In this document: positions 1 through 8,856 of the stretch, one piece after another | Layout of the letters: every line of letters starts with the position of its first letter | Numbering within the stretch: position 1 is the stretch's first letter | Origin: Streptomyces phaeoluteigriseus | GTDB lineage: Bacteria; Actinomycetota; Actinomycetes; Streptomycetales; Streptomycetaceae | Length of the DNA stretch: 53,228 nucleotides | Assembly: GCF_001896135.2 (NCBI RefSeq) | Contig: NZ_MPOH02000017.1 | Span: forward strand, 83,264-136,491 | Direction of reading: 5' to 3' | Program-made: the position numbers and the translations under genes | Notes under the pieces: generated by a model | Seen by the model: the letters and a program-made list of their open reading frames with translations, nothing else | Told to the model about the DNA's origin: nothing | Database searches by the model: none

Positions 1-1294
1 GCGAGCGCGTCGGCCGCCGCGATCCCCCGCAGCATCGCCGGGCCGTTGTAGTGCAGCGGCACAGCGTGGTCGCCGCGCAGGACGACCGGGACGAGCCGGG
101 TGTCATGCGGGTGACCGTGCGCCGCCTCACGCAGAGGCAGCGTGTACGGCTCGGGAGCGGGCCGGCCGGCGAGGGTCCGCAGCAGGGGCTCAGCGAGCGT
201 GAGCAGCCCGGAGACAGCCGCGAGCGGGTTGCCCGGCAGACCGACGAGGTACCGGTCCTCCGTGAGCCTGGCCAGCAGCATCGGGTGGCCTGGACGCACC
301 TCGACGCCGTCGACCAGCAGCTCGGCGCCGAGACGACGCAGGGTCGGGTGGACATGGTCGACAGGCCCCGCGGCCGTACCGCCGGTGGTGACGACCAGGT
401 CGGCCGCGGATGCGGTGAGGGCCTGGTGCAGGGCTTCCGCGTCATCGCCGAGCCTGCGCAGGGCCACCACCTCGGCACCCATCGCCCGCAGCCACGGGGG
501 CAGCATCGGACCGAGCGCGTCACGGATGAGTCCGTCGTGCGGGCGACCCTCGGTGAGCAGCTCGTCGCCCAGGACGAGTACCTCGACCCGGGGACGGGGG
601 ACCGCGGCGAGCGTGTCGTATCCGGCCGCCGCTGCGAGTCCGAGGACCGCCGGGGTCACCACCGCTCCGGCGGGCAGCAACTGATCGCCGCTACGGCACT
701 CCTGGCCACGCGGCCGGATGTCCTGGCCGTGCTGGAGATCACGGCCCGGGTGCAGCCGGCCCTTCTCGTCGGTACGGCCGTGCTCGCTGCGCAGCACCGC
801 GGTCGTGTCCGGGGGGATCGTGGCGCCGGTGGCGATCCGGACGGCCTCGCCGTCGACGAGGCCCGCGGGCCCGTGCTGGCCGGCCAGGACGCCCTCGTCC
901 CGTACGGCCCAGGGGCCGGGCCCGGCGACCGCCCAGCCGTCCATCGCGGAGGTGTCGAAGGAAGGCAGGTCGGTGAGGGCGGTGAGGGGGGCCGTCAGGA
1001 CGAGACCGAGGGCGTCCTCGAGAGCGACGGAGACGGGCGTACGGCGGGCGGCGAGGGAGCGGGCGGCGCGAGCGGCGCGGATGCGGGCGTCCGCCCAGGG
1101 GGTCGCGGAGGTCTTCCGGTGCCGTGCTTCGGGGTAGGGGGCGACAGGGGAGCCGTGGCCGCGTGTGGCCGTCGGGTCGTGGGTGGCCTCGGTGGTCGGG
1201 CGGCAGGTCGGTTGCCGTCCTTCACGAGGGCGAGCACCTCCTCGACGTCGAGGTCCTCGGCGTCCTGGCCGTCCCGGACGCCGGGGGCGGTCAT
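1..1294 (-). CDS. moeA: Molybdopterin molybdenumtransferase MoeA (3' end outside window; frameshifted)
   Basis: MoeA inserts molybdate into adenylylated molybdopterin in cytosolic molybdenum-cofactor synthesis. Reading right to left, the protein shows the MoeA landmarks LTDLPSFDTSAMDGWAV, GEAVRIATG, VVTTGGTA and a GLPGNP stretch, and it runs off the left edge at LRGIAAADALA. The natural start is the ATG at 1294, overlapping the stop of the mobA-like gene (ATGA), giving MTAPGVRDGQDAEDLDVEEVL. That frame meets a stop at 995, whereas the MoeA core lies in the next frame, which has no start codon before about residue 85. One missing base between about 1215 and 1135 reconciles the two. The overlap implies co-transcription and coupling with mobA. 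Confidence 0.85.
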
Positions 1295-2322
1295 CCGGCG
1301 TCCGGGCGGGTGTCGGGCGTGGCATCGGGGGCCACGTCGGGCTGTCCGGCGGCCGGGGCGAGACCGGGGGCGGTCCCGTCGGCCTTGTCGGCGGCTTTGT
1401 CGGTCTCGCTGGTCTCGTCGGCCCAGCGGTTCGCCAGGGCGGTGGCCTTGCGGACCGCCTCGGCGACGGCTTCGGGGCTTCCCCCTGCCCGCCCGGCGGC
1501 GTAGCCGACCAGGAAGGTGGTCAGGGGGGCAGCGGGCCGGGCCACTCCGTGGGCGGCGTCGCGGGCGAGATCGAGGAGAGCGCCGGTGTCGACGTCGAGA
1601 TCGATGCCCAGCTCGTCCTTGACTGCGGAAATCCATTCATCCAACACGTGGCCATGCTCCCTGATGCGTGCTCTGGCGGCGGCGATGTCGTCCCAGGTGT
1701 CGCAGTCGAACGACGCGACGGGGTCGGGGACGCGGGTGAGGTCGAGCCCGGCGGTCAGCCGGCGCAGGGGCAGCCCCGTGAGGCCGCCGTGCTCCTCGCC
1801 GAGCGCCGACAGTTCACGGCGCAGGGCAAACGTGCGGTAGGCGGCGACGAGCGGCTGGTCACGGCCGTCGGCATCGGTGAGCAGCGCGCCTTCGGCGCCC
1901 TGCCGGTCGAGGGCGGCCAGCAGTCGCCGGACGGTGTCCGCCGCGAGGAACGGCAGGTCGGCCGAGAGTACGACGACGGTGTCCGCGGCGGTGTGGTGCA
2001 GCCCGGCGCCGAGTGCGGCCACGGGGCCGGCGCCGGGCGGGTCCTCGCGCGCCCAGCGCACGGGCCGGGCGGTCGGCCGTGGGTCGGCGACGACGACAGT
2101 CGTGCGCGCCTCGGCGCAGGCGCGGAGCACCCGGTCGAGCAGCGCCCGCCCGCCGACCCGCACACCGGGTTTGTCTGCGCCGCCGAGCCGACGGGCCCCG
2201 CCACCGGCGAGCACGACGGCATCGTGGGTGAGGGGCCCGCCGACGCCCTGATCGCAGGGCACGGCGGCGTCCTGGTCGGGGCGATCGCCGGAGGTGACCG
2301 CCCGCGGCTCGTTCGGAGTCAC
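1291..2322 (-). CDS. MobA-like nucleotidyltransferase fused to a DUF6457-type domain
   Basis: Predicted NTP-transferase related to MobA (molybdenum cofactor guanylyltransferase). The N-terminal part has VVLAGGGARRLGGADKPGV (nucleotide loop and Lys), then VVLSADLPFLAA with the metal-binding Asp, and a late FDCDTWDDI motif. After about residue 250 a second helical domain begins (DEWISAVKDELGIDLDVDTG ... LVGYAAGRAGGSPEAV), which I recognise as DUF6457, followed by a Thr/Asp/Ala-rich tail. The start is uncertain: I chose the GTG at 2322. An in-frame ATG at 2376 falls inside a tandem repeat, and an internal GTG near 2265 is also possible. The stop overlaps moeA, so a joint role in molybdenum-cofactor maturation is likely, but the exact substrate cannot be read from sequence. 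Confidence 0.8.
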   Translation of the reverse strand: MTPNEPRAVTSGDRPDQDAAVPCDQGVGGPLTHDAVVLAGGGARRLGGADKPGVRVGGRALLDRVLRACAEARTTVVVADPRPTARPVRWAREDPPGAGPVAALGAGLHHTAADTVVVLSADLPFLAADTVRRLLAALDRQGAEGALLTDADGRDQPLVAAYRTFALRRELSALGEEHGGLTGLPLRRLTAGLDLTRVPDPVASFDCDTWDDIAAARARIREHGHVLDEWISAVKDELGIDLDVDTGALLDLARDAAHGVARPAAPLTTFLVGYAAGRAGGSPEAVAEAVRKATALANRWADETSETDKAADKADGTAPGLAPAAGQPDVAPDATPDTRPDAG

Positions 2323-2369
2323 CCCCCGAGTATGCGCGGCGCCCCGATCACGGGGAACGCCGGAGCGCT

Positions 2370-2425
2370 CACGCACTCACGCATTCACGCATTCACGCGG
2401 TCACGCGGTCACGCGGTCACGCGGT
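2370..2425. repeat. Seven tandem 8-bp repeats (CACGCRNT) between bkd E2 and mobA
   Basis: Seven consecutive 8-bp units read cacgcact, cacgcatt (twice) and cacgcggt (four times). They end at the stop codon of the E2 gene and cover the region just upstream of the mobA-like start. Confidence 0.9.
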
Positions 2426-3825
2426 CACAATGTGCGCAGCAACACCGCCGGTTGTTCCACGCAGTCCGCCACATGGCGCAGGAAGCCGCCCGCCGTGCCG
2501 CCGTCGCACACCCGGTGGTCGAAGGTGAGCGAGAGCTGCACGACCTGACGCACGGCCAGTTCGCCGTCGTGCACCCAGGGCTTGGGGATGATGCGGCCGA
2601 CGCCGAGCATGGCCGCCTCGGGGTGGTTGATGATCGGCGTGGAGCCGTCGACACCGAACACGCCGTAGTTGTTCAACGTGAACGTGCCGCCGGTCAGATC
2701 GCCCGGCGTGAGGGTCCCGGTGCGGGCCGCCTCCGTGAGCCGGCCGAACTCCGCGTTGAGGCCATCGGTGTCACGGGCGTGCGCGTCACGGACGACGGGC
2801 ACGACGAGGCCCCGCTCGGTCTGCGCGGCGAAACCGAGGTGGACCTGGTCCAGCCGGACGATCTCCCTCGTCTCCTGGTCGACCGTGGAGTTGAGTTCCG
2901 GGAAGCGGGCCAGGGCCGCCGTGCAGATACGGGCCAGGAGCGCCAGCAGGGAGATCTTCGGCCCCCCTGCCTCGTTCATCGCCGCACGGGCACGCATCAG
3001 CTCGGTGGCGTCCGCGTCGACCCAGCAGGTCGCGTCGGGAATCTCGCGGCGGCTGCGGGACAACTTGTCGGCGACGGCACCGCGGACGCCCTTGAGCGGG
3101 ACGCGGGTGCCGGCGGAGGTCGCGGTGGGGACGGCGGTCGCCGTCGGCTGTGCCGCCACGCGTGGGTGCGACGCGGGCGCCGCCGTCGTGGTCCGGCCCT
3201 GCACGGCCGCGGCGCGCAGCGCGTACTCCACGTCGGCCCGCAGGATCAGCCCGTCGGGCCCGGAGCCGGTCAGCTCCCTCAGGTCCAGGCCGTTCTCTCG
3301 GGCCAGCCTGCGCACGAGGGGAGAGATCACCGCCACCGGGCCGTCCGCCGACTCGCCGGTTCGGACCCGCCCGTTCGTCGGCTCGGCCGACGCCGGGGGC
3401 GGGGCCGGGGGCGCGGTGACGGGAGCCGGCCGGTCCGGCCGTACCCTGCGGCGTCGCGCCGGCGCCTCCGAGGTGCCGTACCCCACGAGGACGTTGCCCG
3501 AGCCCTGGCCGTCCGCGGCGGCCGGGGTGCCCTGGGCGACGGGGAGCTTCGCGGCGTCCGTCGGGCCGTCGGAGGCCGGCGCGCCGACCGCGACCGTGAT
3601 CAGCGGGGCGCCGACGGGCAGTTCCGTGCCCTCCTCGCCGAAGCGGGCGGTGACCACACCGCCGTAGGGGCAGGGCACCTCGACCATCGCCTTGGCCGTC
3701 TCGACCTCGACGACCGGCTGGTCAACGGCTACGACATCGCCGACCTCGACCAGCCAGCGGACGATCTCCGCCTCGGTGAGTCCCTCCCCGAGGTCGGGGA
3801 GCTTGAACTCCAGCACCTGTGCCAT
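2425..3825 (-). CDS. bkdC: Branched-chain 2-oxoacid dehydrogenase E2 (dihydrolipoamide acyltransferase)
   Basis: E2 core of a 2-oxoacid dehydrogenase complex, which transfers the acyl group from lipoate to CoA. The 466-residue protein begins MAQVLEFKLPDLGEGLTEAE. A lipoyl domain carries VEVETAKAMVEV (lipoyl Lys about 45), then comes an Ala/Pro linker, a peripheral-subunit-binding domain (SPLVRRLARENGLDLRELTG, about 170-205) and the catalytic domain ending in DHRVCDGGTAGGF, whose His and Asp form the acyltransferase site. The ATG at 3825 overlaps the E1beta stop as ATGA and fits the family start better than an ATG at 3843. Neighbouring E1 genes and an Lrp-type regulator favour branched-chain oxoacids over pyruvate; that substrate call is inference. 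Confidence 0.93.
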   Translation of the reverse strand: MAQVLEFKLPDLGEGLTEAEIVRWLVEVGDVVAVDQPVVEVETAKAMVEVPCPYGGVVTARFGEEGTELPVGAPLITVAVGAPASDGPTDAAKLPVAQGTPAAADGQGSGNVLVGYGTSEAPARRRRVRPDRPAPVTAPPAPPPASAEPTNGRVRTGESADGPVAVISPLVRRLARENGLDLRELTGSGPDGLILRADVEYALRAAAVQGRTTTAAPASHPRVAAQPTATAVPTATSAGTRVPLKGVRGAVADKLSRSRREIPDATCWVDADATELMRARAAMNEAGGPKISLLALLARICTAALARFPELNSTVDQETREIVRLDQVHLGFAAQTERGLVVPVVRDAHARDTDGLNAEFGRLTEAARTGTLTPGDLTGGTFTLNNYGVFGVDGSTPIINHPEAAMLGVGRIIPKPWVHDGELAVRQVVQLSLTFDHRVCDGGTAGGFLRHVADCVEQPAVLLRTL

Positions 3826-4828
3826 CAGCTCTCGGCCTCCCACTGCAGACGCGCCACGGCGTCCAGGATGCGGTCGACGCCGGGCAGGTGGTGGCGCTCC
3901 AGCATCGGCGGCGGGTAGGGGATGTCGAACCCGGCGACGCGCAGCACCGGCGCTTCCAGGTGGTGGAAGCAGCGCTCCGTGACGCGGGCCGCGATCTCCC
4001 CGCCCGGGCCTCCGAAGGAGCCCGATTCATGGACGACGACCGCACGTCCGGTCCGTCGCACCGAGGCGGTGACCGTCTCGTCGTCGAACGGCACCAGGGA
4101 GCGCAGGTCGACGACTTCGAGGTCCCACCCCTCGGCCCGGGCCGCCTCGGCGGCTTCGAGGCAGACGGGCACGACGGCCCGTACGTGATGAGTGTGGCGC
4201 TCCGGCCCGAGCGCCGCACCACCGCGCGGCCGATGGGTTCAACGGCTGACGGCTCCTCCGGGTTCCAGGAGTCTTTGGACCAGTAGAGGCGCTTGGGTTC
4301 GAGGACGACGACCGGGTCGTCGGAGGCGATGGCAGCGCGCAGCAGGCCGTAGGCGTCGGCGACCGTGGCGGGCGTGACGACGTGCAGTCCCGGAGTGGCC
4401 ATGTAGTAGGCCTCGGAGGAGTCGCTGTGGTGCTCGACGCCGCCGATGCCGCCGCCGTAGGGGACGCGGATCGTGACGGGCAGGGGCATGCGGCCGCGGG
4501 TGCGGTTGCGCATGCGGGCGACATGGCTGATGAGCTGCTCGAACGCCGGGTAGGCGAAGGCGTCGAACTGCATCTCCACGACCGGCCGGAGGCCGTACAT
4601 GGCCATGCCGACCGCGGTGCCGAGGATGCCGGCCTCGGCGAGCGGGGTGTCCGTGCAGCGGTCCTCGCCGAACTCCGCGGCGAGTCCGTCGGTGACCCGG
4701 AAGACGCCGCCGAGGGTGCCGACGTCCTCACCGAGGACGTGCACGGAAGGGTCGGCGGCCATCGCGTCGCGCAGTGCGCGCGTGAGGGCCTGTGCCATGG
4801 TGGCGGGTTTGACGGCGACGGTGGTCAT
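3825..4828 (-). CDS. bkdB: Branched-chain 2-oxoacid dehydrogenase E1 beta subunit (frameshifted)
   Basis: Beta subunit of the thiamine-diphosphate-dependent E1 decarboxylase. The N-terminal part (MTTVAVKPATMAQALTRALR, HVLGEDVGTLGGVF, TDTPLAEAGILGTAVGMA, VPYGGGIGGVEHHS) is read from the ATG at 4828, which overlaps the E1alpha stop. At TLITYGPS the frame breaks, and the expected continuation PVCLEAAEAARAEGW ... FDIPYPPPMLERHHLPG is found one frame over, ending at 3825. Inserting a single G near 4176 (TCG GTG CCC GTC) restores about 334 residues, the normal family length. The rest of the gene is fully conserved, so an assembly deletion is more likely than real loss. Confidence 0.9.
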
Positions 4829-5961
4829 CAGTGCGTTCCCCCCTGCTCCGCCTCGATCTCGGCCCGCAGCAGGTCGCGCTGCTCCCGCAGTTGCGGGGTG
4901 GGCTCGGCATACACATGGGCGAAGAGGTCCATGGGGTCGAGCGGAGCGTCCTGGTTCATGCGGGCGCGCAGGTCGGCGGCCATGGCCTCGGCGGCGTCCC
5001 GGGCGGCCTGTTTCGTCTCCTCGTCGAGGAGTCCGCGCTCGGTCAGCTCCCGCTCCAGGAGGTCGATCGGGTCGTGTCCGCGCCAGGTCTCGACCTCGGC
5101 GTCGCCGCGGTAGCGGGTCGCGTCGTCGGCGTTGGTGTGGGCGTCCACACGGTAGGTGATCGCCTCGACGAGCGTGGGCCCGCCGCCCGCACGCGCGTGC
5201 CGTACGGCGTCCGCCAGCACGGCGTGCACGGCGACCGCGTCGTTGCCGTCGACCAGCCGGCCCGGCATGCCGTACCCGACGGCCTTGTGGGCCAGGGAGG
5301 GGGCGGCGGTCTGCTTGGCGAGCGGGACGGAGATCGCGAAGCCGTTGTTCTGGACGAGGAAGACGACCGGCGCCCGCCAGACGGCGGCGAAGTTCAGCGC
5401 CTCGTGGAAGTCGCCCTCGCTGGTGCCGCCGTCGCCGACCATGGCGAGCGCCACCACGTCGTCGCCCTTGAGGCGGGCGGCGTGCGCGAGCCCCACGGCG
5501 TGCGGGAGTTGGGTGGCGAGCGGCGTGCACAGGGGGGCCACGCGGTGCTCGAAGGGGTCGTAGCCGGTGTGCCAGTCGCCCCGCAGCAGTGTGAGGGCCT
5601 CCACCGGGTCCACGCCGCGGGCGACGACCGCGAGGGTGTCGCGGTAGCTCGGGAAGAGCCAGTCGCGCTCCTCAAGGACGAGCGCGGCGGCGACCTCGCA
5701 GGCCTCCTGGCCCGTGCTGGAGGGGTAGACGGCGAGGCGGCCCTGCTTGGTCAGGGCGGTGGCCTGGGCGTTGTACCGACGGCCGCGCACCAGATCGGCG
5801 TAGAGCCGGCGCAGCAGCTCCGGGTCGGCCTGTGCGGCCGCCTCGGTGCCGAGGACGCGGTAGGGCTCCGCGTCGGGCAGCAGCGGCGCGGGGTCGGTGC
5901 GGGGCTGCCAGGCGGGCGGCGGTGTCGGCCGGTATCCGCCCCGCTGCTCCATGACCGTCAT
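4828..5961 (-). CDS. bkdA: Branched-chain 2-oxoacid dehydrogenase E1 alpha subunit
   Basis: Alpha subunit of E1, binding thiamine diphosphate and starting oxidative decarboxylation of branched-chain 2-oxoacids, which also supplies branched acyl-CoA primers for fatty acids. The 377-residue protein shows LFPSYRDT, LCTPLATQLPHAVGLAHA and the ThDP motif VGDGGTSEGDFHEALNFA ending in NN, then YRVDAHTNADD with the phosphorylation-loop region. The ATG at 5961 has a strong GAGGAGG ribosome site 8 bases upstream. It is the first gene of the E1alpha-E1beta-E2 operon, divergent from an Lrp/AsnC regulator. A TetR-type palindrome (6022-6035) and a large inverted repeat (6063-6098) lie in its upstream region. 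Confidence 0.95.
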   Translation of the reverse strand: MTVMEQRGGYRPTPPPAWQPRTDPAPLLPDAEPYRVLGTEAAAQADPELLRRLYADLVRGRRYNAQATALTKQGRLAVYPSSTGQEACEVAAALVLEERDWLFPSYRDTLAVVARGVDPVEALTLLRGDWHTGYDPFEHRVAPLCTPLATQLPHAVGLAHAARLKGDDVVALAMVGDGGTSEGDFHEALNFAAVWRAPVVFLVQNNGFAISVPLAKQTAAPSLAHKAVGYGMPGRLVDGNDAVAVHAVLADAVRHARAGGGPTLVEAITYRVDAHTNADDATRYRGDAEVETWRGHDPIDLLERELTERGLLDEETKQAARDAAEAMAADLRARMNQDAPLDPMDLFAHVYAEPTPQLREQRDLLRAEIEAEQGGTH

Positions 5962-6021
5962 GACGGCACCTCCTCGTGGGAGTGGCTACGGGAGACGGGT
6001 CGGCTGTGACCCGCCTCACCT

Positions 6022-6035
6022 ACCGATTGTTCGGT
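6022..6035. promoter_or_regulatory. TetR-type operator upstream of bkd (ACCGATTGTTCGGT)
   Basis: Two 5-base arms ACCGA/TCGGT are separated by four bases, 61 bases upstream of the E1alpha start. The arms and spacing match the sites at 8857-8870 and 13812-13825, differing in one centre base. The likely binder is the TetR protein encoded at 6702-7289; that is inference. Confidence 0.6.
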
Positions 6036-6062
6036 CGTCGGCACATTTTGGCTACCGGCCCC

Positions 6063-6098
6063 CTCAGGCTGTGGACAAACGGTTCTCCACAGCCTGAG
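6063..6098. promoter_or_regulatory. Perfect 13-bp inverted repeat between bkdA and bkdR
   Basis: Arms CTCAGGCTGTGGA and TCCACAGCCTGAG are separated by 10 bases, in the divergent promoter region. Its position suits an operator for the Lrp-type regulator rather than a terminator, since no transcript is expected to end here. The arms also contain DnaA-box-like TGTGGACAA (6070-6078) and TTCTCCACA (6083-6091). Confidence 0.6.
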
Positions 6099-6136
6099 AT
6101 GGACGCAGTACGTCCACGGCGGAGAGGCGGGGGGAC

Positions 6137-6699
6137 ATGACACCTGAACAAATGGCCGACAGCCCGGACGGCGGCGCACCCCCGCGCGGGGAGGGCAGGG
6201 CCGCGCCGCGCGCGGGCACCACGGCGACGTCCGCCCGGAGAGCGGCACCCCGCCCCGCCCGCTCGACGCCATCGATCAGGACATCCTCCAGATGCTCCAG
6301 GCGGACGGCCGCGCCTCGATACGGTCGGTCGCCGAGCGGGTCCACGTGTCGCGCGCCAACGCCTACGCGCGCATCAACCGGCTCGTCGAGGACGGCGTCA
6401 TCCGCGGCTTCGGCGCGCGCGTGGACCATGAGCGCGCGGGCCACGGAACGTCCGCCTACATCACGTTGAAGATCGTGCAGAACTCCTGGCGCACGGTCCG
6501 CGAGCAGCTCAGACAGCTGCCCGGCGCCTCCCACATCGCCCTGGTGGGCGGCGACTTCGATGTCCTGCTCCTGGTGCACACCCCCGACAACAGGGCACTG
6601 CGCGAGCTGGTGCTCACCCGTCTCCAGGCGATTCCCGAGGTGCTCAGCACGCGCACCCTGCTGGTGTTCGAGGAGGAGGACCTGGAGCCGCAGGGCTGA
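6137..6699 (+). CDS. bkdR: Lrp/AsnC-family regulator, probable BkdR (frameshifted)
   Basis: Leucine-responsive-type regulator, divergent from the bkd operon. The DNA-binding and ligand domains are clear in one frame: LDAIDQDILQMLQADGRASI, VAERVHVSRANAYARINRLV, then the RAM-type domain with SHIALVGGDFDVLLLVHT. The expected N-terminus MTPEQMADSPDGGAP from the ATG at 6137 is in a different frame. The core frame has a stop at about 6142 and no start before residue ATG 6292, which would delete the first helix of the HTH. One missing base between about 6180 and 6250 joins them. Lrp proteins normally bind their own divergent region, which here contains a perfect inverted repeat. It ends two bases before the convergent tetR stop. 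Confidence 0.85.
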
Positions 6700-6701
6700 T
6701 C

Positions 6702-7289
6702 TCAGGCCTGCCGCAGCCCTGAGAAGACCAGCCGGGCGACCGCCTCGCTCACCTCGCGCTCGCCCATGCCCCGCCCGTCGGGGCGGTACCACTCGACGAT
6801 CGAGTTGATCATCCCGAAGACGAGCCTGGTCGCGAGCCGCACCTCGACATCGCCACGTACGTCCCCGTCGGCGGCGGCCGCCCTCAGCAGCTCGGCGACC
6901 CGGTGGTCGAAGTCGCGCCGCCGCTCCAGGGCCCACCGCTCGGTCCCCGTGTTGCCCCGCACCCGCAGCAGCAGCGTGACGTACGGCAGCTCGGAGAGGA
7001 GCACCTCGACCATGCGCTGCACGACGTACTCCAGGCGCTCCACGGCGCGTCCCACGCGCGCGGGCTCCTCGTCGAGGATCGCGAAGAGGCCGTCGAGCGC
7101 CCGGCTCACCGCCCGCCGCAGCAGCTCCTCCTTGCCGCTGACGTGGTGGTATATCGACGACTTGGAGATCCCGGCCGCCTTGGAGAGGTGCTCCATGGAG
7201 GTGCCGTCGTAGCCGCGCTGGATGAAGACCTGCACGGCGACCGACAGCAGGGTCTCCGGGGTGTACGTGTCGCGCTTGGCAGTGGTCAC
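6702..7289 (-). CDS. TetR/AcrR-family regulator, probable regulator of phenylacetate genes (PaaR-like)
   Basis: A 195-residue repressor. The N-terminal HTH reads LLSVAVQVFIQRGYDGTSME and LSKAAGISKSSIYHHVSGKE; the C-terminal helical ligand domain ends VARLVFSGLRQA. The GTG start at 7289 overlaps the stop of the 3-hydroxyacyl-CoA dehydrogenase gene (GTGA), so both are probably one transcript. It lies between the bkd and paa genes, and three copies of one TetR-like palindrome occur upstream of bkdA, paaH/paaN and paaA. That makes it the obvious candidate binder, with an acyl-CoA or phenylacetyl-CoA as possible effector; no direct evidence is present. Confidence 0.85.
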   Translation of the reverse strand: MTTAKRDTYTPETLLSVAVQVFIQRGYDGTSMEHLSKAAGISKSSIYHHVSGKEELLRRAVSRALDGLFAILDEEPARVGRAVERLEYVVQRMVEVLLSELPYVTLLLRVRGNTGTERWALERRRDFDHRVAELLRAAAADGDVRGDVEVRLATRLVFGMINSIVEWYRPDGRGMGEREVSEAVARLVFSGLRQA

Positions 7290-8800
7290 GGGGTGCCCTC
7301 CCGCTTGTCGGCGGAGTGTCCGTGGCGGTAGAGCGCCAGGGAGGGCGCGTAGCGGCCGGAGGGCTCGCGCAGGTGCAGCTCCTCCAGGAGGTCGTGGGCC
7401 CAGACCCGGCCGAGCCTGCGGCTCCACTCGAAGGGGCCGAGCGGGTAGTTGACGCCCAGGCGCATCGCGGTGTCGATGTCCTCCTCGGTGGCGACGCCCT
7501 TGGCGACGGCGTCGTGCGCGAGGTCGACGATCCGCGCGACCGTACGGGCGACGATCATGCCGGGGACGTCGCCGATGACGCTGACGTCCTTGCCGAGCGC
7601 CTGGAAGAGGCCGATGGCCTCGGACAGCGTCTGCTGAGGGGTGTCCTGGGAGGCGGACACGGCGACGCGGGTGGCCTTGCGGTAGTCCAGGGCGAGGTCG
7701 AAGTAGACGACGTCCCGGAACTCCACGGAGGTCTGGCCGTCGGCGAGGGCGAGCTGGCCGCCGCTCGGCAGCACCAGGCGCGTGCCGTTGTCCTCGTCCT
7801 CCTCGCGCACGGGGATGCCCGCCTCACGGATCATCGCGAGCAGCTCGGAGGCGGGCCCCAGGTCGCCCTCGACGATGACGTGGGCGGGCGGCCGGCGCTT
7901 CTCCGCGGTGTGCGGTTCGGCGCGCTCGGCCCCGTCACGGTGGTCGTACCAGCCCTGCCCGGTCTTGCGTCCCAGGTGGCCGGACTCGACCAGGCGGCGC
8001 TGGGACAATGAGGGAGTGAAGCGCACGTCCTGGAAGAAGGCCTGCCACACGGAGTGCGTGACGGACTCGTTGACGTCCTGCCCGATCAGGTCGGTCAGTT
8101 CGAACGCGCCCATCCGGAAGCCGCCGGACTCGCGCAGGACCGCGTCGATGGTGGCCGGATCGGCGCCCTGCGCCTCATGGACCGCGAAGGCCTCCGCGTA
8201 GAAGGGCCGGGCGATGCGGTTGACGATGAAACCCGGGGTGTCGGCACAGGCGACGGGGGTCTTGCCCCAGAGACGGGCGGTCTCGTACGCGCGCGTGGCC
8301 GAGGTGACGTCGGTGGCGAACCCGGAGACGACCTCGACCAGCGGCAGCAGGGGCGCCGGGTTGAAGAAGTGCAGGCCCACGAGGCGGCCCGGGTTGCGCA
8401 GGGCGGCGCCGATGGCCGTCACCGACAGGGAGGAGGTGTTGGTGGCGAGCAGACAGTCCTCGCCGACCACGTCCTCCAGGGCGCGCATCAGGTCCTGCTT
8501 GACGTCCAGCCGCTCCAGGACGGCCTCGACGACCAGCGCGCAGTCCGCGAGTCCGGCGAGGGTGTCCACGGGCGTGAGGCGGGCGCGGGCGGCGTCCCGT
8601 TCGGCGGCGGTGAGACGGTCCTTCTCGACGAGCCGGTCGAGACGGGCACCGATCGCGGCGGCCGCTTCCCCGGCCCGCCCGGCGACGGCGTCGTACAGCC
8701 GCACGGGGTGGCCCGCGGTCAGCGCGACCTGGGCGATGCCCTGGCCCATGGTGCCGGTGCCGACGACGGCCACGAGGCTGCTGAGGTCGAGTGCTGTCAT
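7286..8800 (-). CDS. paaH: 3-hydroxyacyl-CoA dehydrogenase (PaaH-like, two-domain)
   Basis: NAD-dependent oxidation of 3-hydroxyacyl-CoA to 3-oxoacyl-CoA, in phenylacetate or general beta-oxidation. The 504-residue protein starts with a Rossmann domain (VAVVGTGTMGQGIAQVALTA) and contains TNTSSLSVTAI, VGLHFFNPAPLLPLVEVVSG and ADTPGFIVNRIARPFYAEA. It has a second, duplicated C-terminal domain ending in NYPLGPFEWSRRLG, as in long PaaH proteins. It is divergent from paaN, shares a TetR-type operator with it, and is followed by the overlapping tetR gene. The PaaH assignment rests on this context; plain FadB-like use is possible. Confidence 0.9.
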   Translation of the reverse strand: MTALDLSSLVAVVGTGTMGQGIAQVALTAGHPVRLYDAVAGRAGEAAAAIGARLDRLVEKDRLTAAERDAARARLTPVDTLAGLADCALVVEAVLERLDVKQDLMRALEDVVGEDCLLATNTSSLSVTAIGAALRNPGRLVGLHFFNPAPLLPLVEVVSGFATDVTSATRAYETARLWGKTPVACADTPGFIVNRIARPFYAEAFAVHEAQGADPATIDAVLRESGGFRMGAFELTDLIGQDVNESVTHSVWQAFFQDVRFTPSLSQRRLVESGHLGRKTGQGWYDHRDGAERAEPHTAEKRRPPAHVIVEGDLGPASELLAMIREAGIPVREEDEDNGTRLVLPSGGQLALADGQTSVEFRDVVYFDLALDYRKATRVAVSASQDTPQQTLSEAIGLFQALGKDVSVIGDVPGMIVARTVARIVDLAHDAVAKGVATEEDIDTAMRLGVNYPLGPFEWSRRLGRVWAHDLLEELHLREPSGRYAPSLALYRHGHSADKREGTP

Positions 8801-8856
8801 GTGCGCGATCCTCCCGCACGGGGTTTTCCACAGATGCGGCGGACCCCCTTGTCCCG

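Noticed and set aside
51..1622. Long open frame on the plus strand opposite moeA/mobA
   Set aside because: Arg/Gly-rich translation with no family motif; antisense to recognised MoeA and MobA sequence, a usual effect of high GC.
1165..3918. 917-codon plus-strand frame
   Set aside because: Antisense to mobA and the E2 gene, which have clear family motifs.
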